A stretch of 64,000 nucleotides of DNA from Pseudomonadales bacterium. Its GTDB lineage: Bacteria > Pseudomonadota > Gammaproteobacteria > Pseudomonadales > UBA5518. The DNA is taken from contig JAJVIG010000022.1 of assembly GCA_022072145.1 (NCBI GenBank), forward strand, positions 27,867 through 91,866. The letters run 5' to 3'. Positions 44,247 to 51,808 of the stretch are shown one piece after another; within the stretch, counting starts at the first letter, position 1, and each line of letters begins with the position of its first letter. A program made the translations under genes and the position numbers. The notes beneath the pieces are model-generated. The model did no database searches. It was given only the letters and a program-made list of their open reading frames with translations, and was not told the origin of the DNA.

Positions 44247-45584
44247 ATGGAAACCATCCGCAACTGGCTGCTCGAGAACCGCATCACCGAGGTCGAGGTG
44301 CTGGTGCCCGACATGACCGGCAACGCGCGTGGCAAGTTCGTGCCGGCCGACAAGTTCATCAAGCAGGAGAACCAGCGCCTGCCCGAGGGCATCCTCGCGC
44401 AGGCGGTCAACGGCGACTACCCGGACGACTACTGGGAGCTGCTGGACCCGCGCGACCGCGACATGGTGCTGCGTCCGGACCCGAACACGATGCGGCTGGT
44501 GCCGTGGGCCAACGACGCCACCGCGCAGATCATCCACGACTGCCACGACATGGAAGGCCGCCCGCATCCGCTGGCCACGCGCAACGTGCTGCGCCGCGTG
44601 CTGGAACTCTACGAGCGTGACGGGCTGCGGCCGGTGGTCGCCCCCGAGGTGGAGTTCTACCTGGTCAAGAAGAACGCCGACCCGGACTACGAGCTGGAGC
44701 CGCCGCTGGGCCGCTCCGGGCGCCCCGAGTCGGCGCGCCAGTCCTACAGCATCGACGCGGTCAACGAGTTCGACCCGATCATCGAGGACATGTACGACTT
44801 CTGCGAGGCGCAGAAGCTCGACGTCGACACGCTGATCCACGAGGCCGGCGCCGCGCAGCTCGAGGTGAACTTCCTGCACGGCGATGCGCTGGAGCTCGCC
44901 GACCAGGTGTTCACCTTCAAGCGCACGATGCGCGAGACGGCGCTCAGGCACAACGTCTATGCCACGTTCATGTCGCGCCCGATGGCCAAGGAGCCGGGCA
45001 GCGCGATGCATATCCACCAGAGCATCCTGCGGCTCGGGGACGGGAGCAACATCTTCGGACGCGACGACGGCGGCGACGCGCCCGAACTGCTGCACTTCAT
45101 CGGCGGGCTGCAGAAGTACGTGCCGTTGCTGATCGCGCTGTTCGCCCCGAACGTCAACGCGTACCGGCGCTTCACGCGCGAGATCTCGGCGCCGATCAGC
45201 CTGCATTGGGGCTACGACAACCGCACCACGGGCTTCCGCGTGCCGATCAGCGACGCGCGCTCGCGCCGCGTGGAGAACCGCTTCGCCGGCGCCGACGCGA
45301 ACCCGTACCTGGCGATCGCGGCGAGCCTGGCGGCAGGTTATCTCGGTATGCGGCAGCGGCTCGAGCCGACCGCGCCGTGCCCCGGCAACGCCTACGAGGA
45401 AGAGATCACCGTCGCGCGCAGCCTGGAGGAGGCGCTGCGCTACATCGACGAGGACGATGCGGTGGTCGAGATCCTCGGCGAGCAGTTCATCCGCGCCTAC
45501 CGCTCGGTCAAGCTGGCCGAGTACGACGCCTTCAACCGCACCATTTCGACTTGGGAGCGGGAGCACCTGCTGCTGAATGTCTGA
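44247..45584 (+). CDS. Glutamine synthetase-family enzyme (gamma-glutamylputrescine synthetase-like)
   Basis: A 445-residue type III-like glutamine synthetase. Key blocks are ITEVEVLVPDMTGNARGKFV near the start, VVAPEVEFYLVKK (metal-binding glutamate), GAAQLEVNFLHGDALELADQ, SAMHIHQSILRLGDG and FTREISAPISLHWGYDNRTT. RVENRFAGADANPYLAIAAS replaces the R-x-P motif area of classical GlnA. The N-terminal beta-grasp is that of PuuA-type enzymes, which ligate glutamate to amines with ATP. ATG at 44247 with AGGTGA 6 nt in front is favoured over GTG at 44238. Divergent from the FAD oxidase gene, it likely opens a polyamine or alkylamine use pathway. Confidence 0.88.
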   Translation: METIRNWLLENRITEVEVLVPDMTGNARGKFVPADKFIKQENQRLPEGILAQAVNGDYPDDYWELLDPRDRDMVLRPDPNTMRLVPWANDATAQIIHDCHDMEGRPHPLATRNVLRRVLELYERDGLRPVVAPEVEFYLVKKNADPDYELEPPLGRSGRPESARQSYSIDAVNEFDPIIEDMYDFCEAQKLDVDTLIHEAGAAQLEVNFLHGDALELADQVFTFKRTMRETALRHNVYATFMSRPMAKEPGSAMHIHQSILRLGDGSNIFGRDDGGDAPELLHFIGGLQKYVPLLIALFAPNVNAYRRFTREISAPISLHWGYDNRTTGFRVPISDARSRRVENRFAGADANPYLAIAASLAAGYLGMRQRLEPTAPCPGNAYEEEITVARSLEEALRYIDEDDAVVEILGEQFIRAYRSVKLAEYDAFNRTISTWEREHLLLNV

Positions 45585-45632
45585 AACCGACCGCTTAACC
45601 AGAGTTAATGGCCGGCCCGGGAGCGGCTGGCG

Positions 45633-45638
45633 TATAGT
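45633..45638 (+). promoter_or_regulatory. Candidate -10 element upstream of the Nudix gene
   Basis: TATAGT, 28 nt before the ATG at 45667. The same TATA(G/C)T pattern in a GC-rich setting recurs before several genes of this window. The -35 region is not convincing. Confidence 0.35.
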
Positions 45639-45666
45639 CCGGGCTTTGGCTTCCCCGGGGCACCCC

Positions 45667-46347
45667 ATGTCCGATGTTCTTCCCGCCTCCACGGTGATCC
45701 TGCTCCGCGACGCGCCGGACGGCCTGCACACGCTGCTGCTGCGGCGCAATTCCGCGCTCGGCTTCGCCGGTGGCGCGTGGGTGTTCCCGGGCGGTCGCGT
45801 CGATCCCGGGGAAATCGCGGAGGCGCCCGACGCGCTGGCGGCAGCGCGGCTCGCGGCGGTGCGCGAGACGCTCGAGGAGGCGCAACTGCGCATCGACCCC
45901 GCCTCGCTTCACTACTACTCACACTGGACCACGCCGCCGGTGTCGCCGAAGCGTTTCGCGACCTGGTTCTTCGTTGCGCGTGCGCCGCACGAACACGCGG
46001 TGACCGTCGACGGCGGCGAGATCCACGACCACCTCTGGGTGCGCCCGGTGGAAGCGCTCGACAAGCGCGCGCGGGGGGAAATCGAGCTGTTGCCGCCGAC
46101 CTTCGTCTCGCTGGTCGAGCTCGCGCAGTGCGTCGGCGTCGACGACGCGGTCGCGCGCATCGCGCGCCGGGCGCCGCCGGTGTTCGAGCCGCATTTCATG
46201 ATGCGCCCGGACCGCCCGGCGGAGTCACTGTACGCGGGCGACGCCGGCTACGAGAGTTCCGACCCCGACGTGCCCGGGCCGCGCCACCGCACCGTGCTCG
46301 GCAAGCCCGAATGGCAGTACCTGAACGACGGAGTGGTGTCATGGTGA
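45667..46347 (+). CDS. Nudix hydrolase with an expanded Nudix box
   Basis: A 226-residue pyrophosphohydrolase-fold protein. The Nudix box begins GGRVDPGE and ends AAVRETLEEAQL, but about ten residues (IAEAPDALAAARL) are inserted between the first glutamate and the RE...EE part, compared with the standard seven-residue spacing. This expanded box is typical of NUDT19/RNF-type coenzyme A or acyl-CoA diphosphatases. PASTVILLRDAPDGLHTLLL and WVFPGGRV are normal for the fold. A role in acyl-CoA turnover would suit the context. The stop overlaps the next gene by 7 nt. Confidence 0.88.
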   Translation: MSDVLPASTVILLRDAPDGLHTLLLRRNSALGFAGGAWVFPGGRVDPGEIAEAPDALAAARLAAVRETLEEAQLRIDPASLHYYSHWTTPPVSPKRFATWFFVARAPHEHAVTVDGGEIHDHLWVRPVEALDKRARGEIELLPPTFVSLVELAQCVGVDDAVARIARRAPPVFEPHFMMRPDRPAESLYAGDAGYESSDPDVPGPRHRTVLGKPEWQYLNDGVVSW

Positions 46348-47471
46348 GCCGCTGGCAGGCCGCGCAGTCGCTGTCGCCGATGGACGATTACCCGCTGCAC
46401 CAGATCGCCGACACGATCCGCAACGTGCAGACCAGCGATCGCAACTTCTACGACCGCTACTACTTCAACCTGCACAACTCGAGCGGCGAGCTGTTCATGG
46501 TCATGGGCCTGGGGCAGTACCCGACGCTGGCCGTGCAGGACGCCTTCGTCGCCCTGCGTCGCGGCAATTCCCACCGCGTGGTGCGGGCCTCGCGCGAGCT
46601 CGGCGACCGCTTCGACACCACGGTCGGCCCGATCCGCGTCGAGGTGCTCGACGGGCTGAACCGGCTGCGTTTCGTGCTCGAGCCCAACGAGTGGGGCATC
46701 GCGATGGACGTGGTGTGGCAGGGGGCGATACCGGCTTTCCTGGAGCCCCGCCAGTACGTGCGCCGCAAGGGGCGCGTGTTCTTCGATTCGGTGCGCTTCG
46801 CGCAGACCGGCTGCTGGAGCGGGACGCTGGAGATCGACGGCGAGCGCTTCGCCGTCACGCCCGACCGCTGGAAGGGCAGCCGCGACCGTTCGTGGGGCAT
46901 CCGCCCGGTGGGCGAGCACGAGCCGACCGGCATCCACCAGGGTTCGCAGGGCATGCAGGGCATGTGGAACTACTGCCCGATGCAGTTCGACGACCACTCG
47001 ATCCTCTACATCTGCAACGAGCTGAACGACGGGCGGCGCGAGCTCGAGGAGGCGATGCGCATCTGGGCCGACCCGGAGCGCGAGCCCGAGTGGCTGGGCC
47101 GGCCCGAGCACGCGCACGAGTTCGACGCCGCCGGCGAGATGATCGTCGCCTCGACGATCCGCTTCCCCGCCGCGCCCGAGGGGCCGTTCGAGGTGCGCTG
47201 CACGCCGCTGCTGCCGATGTACCTGTTCATCGGCACCGGTTACGGGCTCGATGCCGACTGGAAGCACGGCATGTACAAGGGGCCGCTGGTGGTCGAAGGC
47301 CTGAGTCTCGATTACGAGCGCGACCGCGGCCGCTTCTTCGGCCTGGTCGACTCGCCGGCGCGCTTCGAGGCCGCGGGCAAGGTCGGCTGGGGGCTGTTCG
47401 AGTACTGCTTCATCGGACCGTTCGACCGCTACGGCATCGACCGCCCGTTGTTCTGGAACCTGAAACTGTGA
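46341..47471 (+). CDS. Uncharacterised 376-residue protein
   Basis: No signal peptide or membrane helix is evident. The sequence is rich in aromatic residues and beta strands (HQIADTIRNVQTSDRNFYDR, NLHNSSGELFMVMGLGQYP, SRDRSWGIRPVGEHEPTG, NYCPMQFDDHSILYICNELN), which suggests a two-barrel lipocalin-like fold of the AttH/CrtC kind that binds hydrophobic molecules. The SRDRSWGIRPVG motif occurs in such proteins. ATG at 46341 overlaps the Nudix stop; the HAD gene follows after 11 nt. A three-gene operon with the Nudix and HAD hydrolases is likely. The function is unknown; lipid or isoprenoid binding is an inference from the fold guess. Confidence 0.8.
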   Translation: MVSRWQAAQSLSPMDDYPLHQIADTIRNVQTSDRNFYDRYYFNLHNSSGELFMVMGLGQYPTLAVQDAFVALRRGNSHRVVRASRELGDRFDTTVGPIRVEVLDGLNRLRFVLEPNEWGIAMDVVWQGAIPAFLEPRQYVRRKGRVFFDSVRFAQTGCWSGTLEIDGERFAVTPDRWKGSRDRSWGIRPVGEHEPTGIHQGSQGMQGMWNYCPMQFDDHSILYICNELNDGRRELEEAMRIWADPEREPEWLGRPEHAHEFDAAGEMIVASTIRFPAAPEGPFEVRCTPLLPMYLFIGTGYGLDADWKHGMYKGPLVVEGLSLDYERDRGRFFGLVDSPARFEAAGKVGWGLFEYCFIGPFDRYGIDRPLFWNLKL

Positions 47472-47482
47472 GCGGAGGCGGC

Positions 47483-48136
47483 ATGCACCGGCGACCGGAG
47501 GCCTTCCTGTTCGATTTCGGCGGCGTGTTCACCGAATCGCCGTTCACCGCGGTGGAGGAATTCGGGCGCGCGATCGGCGCCGATCCGCGCACGGTGAGCG
47601 AGATCGTGTTCGGTTCCTACGAACACGACGGCGCGCATCCGTGGCACCGCCTCGAGCGCGGCGAGATCGCCCTCGAAGCGGCACGCGAGCTGATCCTGGG
47701 GCTGGGGCGCGAACGTGCGCTCGAGGTCGACCTGTGGGATCTGTTCGCGCGCATGGCCGCCGCGGACCCCACCGCGGGCAGCGGCACGCGCGGCGAGCTG
47801 GTCGCGCTGGTGCGCCTGCTGCGCCAGCGCGGCTACCGCACCGGCATGATCACCAACAACGTGCGCGAGTTCGGCGAGACCTGGCGCACGCTGATCCCGG
47901 TGGCGGAGCTGTTCGAGTTCGTGGTCGATTCCAGCCACGTCGGCGTGCGCAAGCCCGACCGGCGTATCTTCGAGATCGCGCTCGCCGAGCTCGGCGACGT
48001 GCAGCCCGCGGCCTGCGTGTTCCTCGACGACCACCCGGCGAACGTGGAGGCCGCGTGCGCGCTCGGCATGCGGGGCGTCCACGTCGGGCCGGACCCCGCG
48101 CGTACGGTCGCCGAGATCGAGGACCTGCTCGGCTGA
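47483..48136 (+). CDS. HAD-superfamily hydrolase (subfamily IA)
   Basis: A 217-residue phosphatase-like protein. Motif I is FLFDFGGVFTES, with Gly in place of the second aspartate of DxD (the DFGGV form found in epoxide-hydrolase-N-like and acyl-CoA-dehydrogenase-linked HADs). Motif II is GMITNNVREFG, motif III VRKPDRRIFEIAL and motif IV CVFLDDHPANVEAA. The altered motif I makes a classic phosphatase less certain. Similar proteins are often encoded near acyl-CoA enzymes. GGAGGCGGC precedes the ATG. Confidence 0.88.
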   Translation: MHRRPEAFLFDFGGVFTESPFTAVEEFGRAIGADPRTVSEIVFGSYEHDGAHPWHRLERGEIALEAARELILGLGRERALEVDLWDLFARMAAADPTAGSGTRGELVALVRLLRQRGYRTGMITNNVREFGETWRTLIPVAELFEFVVDSSHVGVRKPDRRIFEIALAELGDVQPAACVFLDDHPANVEAACALGMRGVHVGPDPARTVAEIEDLLG

Positions 48137-48207
48137 ACGTCGCCGCCGAACCCTGACGTCGATTCCCTCCGGTCGGATGCGCGCTTCCGCTGCCGCCTGC
48201 GGGTGGT

Positions 48208-48213
48208 TATAGT
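48208..48213 (+). promoter_or_regulatory. Candidate -10 element upstream of the first SDR gene
   Basis: TATAGT, 38 nt before the ATG at 48252 and in the 115-bp gap after the HAD gene. No clear -35 is seen. Confidence 0.35.
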
Positions 48214-48251
48214 TCGCGGCGGCTGCAAAAAGACAACCGGAGGTACACGCG

Positions 48252-49079
48252 ATGCGACTTCAGGACAAGGTGGCGCTCGTCACGGGGGCAGGCCTCGGCA
48301 TGGGCCGGGCGATGGCAGAGGTGTTCGCACGCGAGGGGGCGGCGGTGGTCGCGGTGGACCTCACGCCGGGCGACGTGAACGAGACGTTGAACCGCATCGA
48401 CGCGCGCGGCGACTGCTGCGCGCTCACCGCCGACGTGTCCGACAGCGCGCAGGTCGCGCGGGTCTACGCCGAGGTCGAGGCGCGCTACGGGCGCCTCGAC
48501 GTGCTGGTGAACAACGCCGGCGTGGGAACCGCGCCGAACGACGGCTACGACAAGTTCTACCAGCGCCTGGGCGAACTGAACGCGCAGCTCGCGCGCGGCG
48601 AGACGCCCAGCGTGCACCTCGACCACATCGTCGACATGCAGGACGACGGCTGGCAGCGCGTGATGGACATCAACATCAACGGCGTGTTCTACAACAGCCG
48701 CGAGGCCACCCGCCTGATGATCAAGTGCGGCGCGCGCGGCTCGATCATCAATATCGCCAGCACCTCCGGGCTGAACGGCACCGGCGCGGTGCACTACTGC
48801 GCGTCGAAGGCCGCCGTGCTCGGTTTCACGAAGTGCCTGGCACGCGAGCTCGGCGGGCGCGGCATCCGCGTCAACGCGATCTGCCCCGGCGCGACCAACA
48901 CGCGCATGATGGCCGACCTCGACCCCGAGTACGCGAAGACGATCACCGCGGCGATCCCGTTGCTGCGCATGGGCGAGCCGGTCGAGGTGGCCAACACGGC
49001 GCTGTTCCTCGCCAGCGACGAATCCTCGTATTTCACCGGACAGACGCTGGCCGCCAACGGCGGCAGCCACATGCTCTGA
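48252..49079 (+). CDS. SDR-family oxidoreductase with an inserted loop
   Basis: A 275-residue short-chain dehydrogenase. The NAD(P) loop is TGAGLGMGRAMAE, the strand-4 motif NNAG, and the catalytic set Ser (NIASTSG), Tyr and Lys (HYCASKAAV). An acidic residue ends strand 2 (VAVDLT), which favours NAD. A segment of about 35 residues after NNAGVGTAPNDG (KFYQRLGELNAQLARGETPS, VHLDHIVDMQ) is longer than usual and may shape the substrate pocket. It is followed 41 nt later by a second SDR gene, an NTF2-like gene and an ene-reductase gene, which together look like a degradation set for a cyclic or alicyclic compound. Confidence 0.92.
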   Translation: MRLQDKVALVTGAGLGMGRAMAEVFAREGAAVVAVDLTPGDVNETLNRIDARGDCCALTADVSDSAQVARVYAEVEARYGRLDVLVNNAGVGTAPNDGYDKFYQRLGELNAQLARGETPSVHLDHIVDMQDDGWQRVMDININGVFYNSREATRLMIKCGARGSIINIASTSGLNGTGAVHYCASKAAVLGFTKCLARELGGRGIRVNAICPGATNTRMMADLDPEYAKTITAAIPLLRMGEPVEVANTALFLASDESSYFTGQTLAANGGSHML

Positions 49080-49120
49080 GCGTGCGGCGCGCGGGAACAA
49101 CACAGGCAGGAGAAGCACAG

Positions 49121-49918
49121 ATGGCAGGCAGACTCGAAGGCAAGGTCGCGCTGATCACCGGCGGCGGCACCGGCATCGGTGCGGCGACCGCGCAGCGCTT
49201 CGCGCAGGAAGGAGCGACGGTCACCGTCTGCGGGCGGCGCATCGAACCGCTGGAACAGGTGGTGCGCGCGATCCGCGAGGCCGGAGGCACGGCGCGCACC
49301 GCGCTGCTCGACGTGAGCGACCGCCAGGCCTTCGCCGACGTGGTGCAGCGCATCGAGCGCGAGGACGGCCGGCTCGACATCCTGGTGAACAATGCCTACT
49401 CGATGGTCGGCGCGACGATCGCGGACATGAGCGAGGAGGACTGGCACGCGAGCTTCCGCGTCTCGCTCGACGGCACCTTCTACGGCATCCAGGCGGCGTT
49501 TCGCGTCATGGAGCACCAGCGCAGCGGCGCGATCGTCAACGTGTCCTCGGTCTGCGGGCTGCTCGGCTCGATGTACACGGCCGCCTACGGCGCCGCCAAG
49601 GCCGGGGTGCTGAGCCTGACCCGCACCGCCGCGCTCGAGGGCGCGCCGCACAATATCCGCGTCAACTCGATCATCCCCGGCGTGGTGATGACCCCGGGGA
49701 CCGAAATGGCGCTGCCGAGCCGCGAGGCGCAGCTCGCCACCGCGGCCGGCGTGCCGCTCAGGCGCATCGCCGATCCGGTCGAGGTCGCGAACGCGATCCT
49801 GTTCCTCGCCTCGGACGAAGCCTCGTACGTCACCGGCACGCAGCTGGTGGTCGACGGCGGCAAGACCTGCGAGCTGCAGACGGGTTCGGCCGCGATGAAC
49901 AACATGGACGCGGTCTGA
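49121..49918 (+). CDS. SDR-family oxidoreductase
   Basis: A 265-residue short-chain dehydrogenase/reductase. The cofactor loop is TGGGTGIGAATAQ, strand 2 ends in VCGRR (basic, favouring NADP), then NNAYSMVG (the NNAG motif with Tyr for Gly), NVSSVCG with the catalytic serine, and AYGAAKAGVL with Tyr and Lys. The C-terminus is standard (SYVTGTQLVVDGGKT) plus a short tail. An AGGAGAAGC ribosome site lies upstream. Probable operon with the first SDR (41 nt) and the NTF2-like gene (12 nt). Confidence 0.92.
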   Translation: MAGRLEGKVALITGGGTGIGAATAQRFAQEGATVTVCGRRIEPLEQVVRAIREAGGTARTALLDVSDRQAFADVVQRIEREDGRLDILVNNAYSMVGATIADMSEEDWHASFRVSLDGTFYGIQAAFRVMEHQRSGAIVNVSSVCGLLGSMYTAAYGAAKAGVLSLTRTAALEGAPHNIRVNSIIPGVVMTPGTEMALPSREAQLATAAGVPLRRIADPVEVANAILFLASDEASYVTGTQLVVDGGKTCELQTGSAAMNNMDAV

Positions 49919-49930
49919 GGCGGAGGCAGC

Positions 49931-50560
49931 ATGAATCCCGATTCCGGTCTGTTGGCGCGCATCGACCGCCTCGAGTCGCTGGAGGCGATCCGCCAGCTCC
50001 CCGCGCGCTACGCGCTGTCGCTCGACATGCGTGACCTGGACGCGCACGTGAACCTGTTCGCGCCGGACATCCGCGTGAGCCGCGAGAAGGTCGGCCGCGC
50101 GCATCTGAAGCGCTGGCTCGACGACACGCTCAGGCTGCAGTTCACCGGAACCTCGCACCACATCGGCAACCACATCATCGAGTTCGACGACGCCGACCAC
50201 GCGCACGGCGTGGTGTACTCGAAGAACGAGCACGAGACCGGGCCCGAGTGGGTCATCATGCAGATGCTGTACTGGGACAACTACGAGCGCATCGACGGCA
50301 GCTGGTACTTCCGCCGCCGGCTGCCGTGCTACTGGTACGCGACCGACCTGAACAAGCCGCCGATCGGCGACAAGAAGATGCGCTGGCCGGGCCGCGAGCC
50401 CTACGACGGCGCGTACCACGAACTGTTTCCGTCGTGGAAGGAGTTCTGGGCCAACCCGCCGTCCACCGACGAACCCGAGGTCGCCGCTCCGGCGCCCGTC
50501 GGGGAGTTCCTGAAACGCATGCGGCGCAGCGCGGCCGAGCCGCGCATCCGCGTGCGCTGA
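49931..50560 (+). CDS. NTF2-like/SnoaL-fold protein
   Basis: A 209-residue protein of the nuclear-transport-factor-2 superfamily. The N-terminal helices (LESLEAIRQLPARYALSLDM, RDLDAHVNLFAPD) and the following curved sheet (TSHHIGNHIIEFDDADHAHG, RIDGSWYFRRRLPCYWYATD) fit the SnoaL/scytalone-dehydratase/ketosteroid-isomerase group. Such proteins isomerise or dehydrate ring compounds without a cofactor. The conserved R-Y-A and D-x-x-x-H-x-x-x-F pattern is present. It lies 12 nt behind an SDR gene. A strong hairpin (50567-50590) follows the stop. Confidence 0.85.
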   Translation: MNPDSGLLARIDRLESLEAIRQLPARYALSLDMRDLDAHVNLFAPDIRVSREKVGRAHLKRWLDDTLRLQFTGTSHHIGNHIIEFDDADHAHGVVYSKNEHETGPEWVIMQMLYWDNYERIDGSWYFRRRLPCYWYATDLNKPPIGDKKMRWPGREPYDGAYHELFPSWKEFWANPPSTDEPEVAAPAPVGEFLKRMRRSAAEPRIRVR

Positions 50561-50566
50561 ACCGCT

Positions 50567-50590
50567 GCGGCCGCCGGCACCGGCGGCCGC
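50567..50590 (+). terminator. Hairpin after the NTF2-like gene
   Basis: Perfect 10-bp stem (50567-50576 and 50581-50590) with loop GCAC, 6 nt after the stop codon and without a T tract. It may end the SDR/NTF2 transcript or reduce read-through to the ene-reductase gene. Confidence 0.5.
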
Positions 50591-50625
50591 GTGTCCAGCC
50601 GATCCGCAGACCGGAGTCCCGAGGA

Positions 50626-51690
50626 ATGAGTGCACACCTGTTCGAACCCGTTCAACTCGGCGAGCTGAAGCTCGCCAACCGCATCGTGATGGCACCGATG
50701 ACGCGCAGCCGCGCCGGCGAAGGCGACGCGCCGACCGCGTTGAACACCGAGTACTACCGCCAGCGCGCGAGCGCCGGCCTGATCGTCAGCGAAGGCGCGC
50801 AGCCCAGCATCCACGGCAAGGGCTATTGCCGAACGCCGGGGATCCACACCGAGGCGCAGATCGCCGGCTGGCGCGCCGTGACCGGGGCGGTGCACGCCGA
50901 GGGCGGCAGCATGGTCGCGCAGATCATGCACTGCGGGCGCGTGGGCAGCCGCCTGAACAAGGATCCAGACGCCGAGACGGTGGCGCCGTCGGCGGTGCGC
51001 GCAAACGGCAAGATCTACACCGACGCGGCCGGGATGGTCGATTTCGACGAGCCGCGCGCGCTGCGCCTCGACGAGATCTCCGGCGTGATCGGCGAGTACG
51101 CGCACGCCACGCGGTCCGCGCTGGTGGCCGGCTTCGACGGCGTCGAGCTGCACTGCACCAGCGGCTACCTGCCGGCGCAGTTCCTCTCCACCGGCACCAA
51201 CCGGCGTAGCGACGCCTACGGCGGCAGCGTCGCCAACCGGGTGCGCTTCGTGATCGAGGCGCTGGAGGCGATGATCGCGGTGGCCGGCAGCGCCCGCGTC
51301 GGCATGCGCATCTGCCCCGGCAATCCGTTCAACGACCTGCACGATGACGACCCCAACGAAACCTTCGCGACCCTGCTCGACGCGGTGCGCCCGCTGCGGC
51401 TGGCGTACCTGCACGTGATCCGCTCACCGCGGCGCGACCTCGATGCCTTCGCGCTGGCGCGCACGCACTTCGGCGGGCCGCTGATCGTCAACGACGGCTT
51501 CGACCAGGCGCGCGCCGAGCACGTGCTCGCCGCGGGCGAGGCCGCGGCGGTGTCGTTCGGCCGCGCGTACCTGGGCAACCCGGACCTGGTGCGGCGCATG
51601 CGCGAGGGCCTGGCGCTGGCCGATTTCGACGCCGCGACGCTGTACACGCCGGGGCCGAAGGGCTACACGGACTATCCCAGCGCGCCGTGA
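50626..51690 (+). CDS. Old-yellow-enzyme family alkene reductase
   Basis: A 354-residue FMN enzyme of the NemA/OYE group that reduces activated C=C bonds with NAD(P)H. The start LFEPVQLGELKLANRIVMAP is canonical; MTRSRA, GLIVSEGAQPSIHGKGY and FLSTGTNRRSDAYGGSVANR follow. The substrate-binding His-x-x-Asn/His pair of the family reads His176-Cys-Thr-Ser179 here, so the second partner is serine. The proton-donor tyrosine (Tyr181) is kept. GAGGA precedes the ATG by one base, slightly close. It lies behind the SDR/NTF2 genes and would suit reduction of an enone intermediate. Confidence 0.92.
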   Translation: MSAHLFEPVQLGELKLANRIVMAPMTRSRAGEGDAPTALNTEYYRQRASAGLIVSEGAQPSIHGKGYCRTPGIHTEAQIAGWRAVTGAVHAEGGSMVAQIMHCGRVGSRLNKDPDAETVAPSAVRANGKIYTDAAGMVDFDEPRALRLDEISGVIGEYAHATRSALVAGFDGVELHCTSGYLPAQFLSTGTNRRSDAYGGSVANRVRFVIEALEAMIAVAGSARVGMRICPGNPFNDLHDDDPNETFATLLDAVRPLRLAYLHVIRSPRRDLDAFALARTHFGGPLIVNDGFDQARAEHVLAAGEAAAVSFGRAYLGNPDLVRRMREGLALADFDAATLYTPGPKGYTDYPSAP

Positions 51691-51767
51691 GCCGGGCCGC
51701 GCCGCTGACCGCTATTGTCAGCGCGCGCGTCCAACACCGGTCACTGCGGGCACGCGGGGCGGGCCTT

Positions 51768-51773
51768 TATACT
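51768..51773 (+). promoter_or_regulatory. Candidate -10 element upstream of the third LLM gene
   Basis: TATACT, 35 nt before the ATG at 51809, in a 118-bp gap. No clear -35 is seen. Confidence 0.35.
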
Positions 51774-51808
51774 CGCCGCCTCGCGCACGTTCGCCATGGA
51801 GACCGGAC

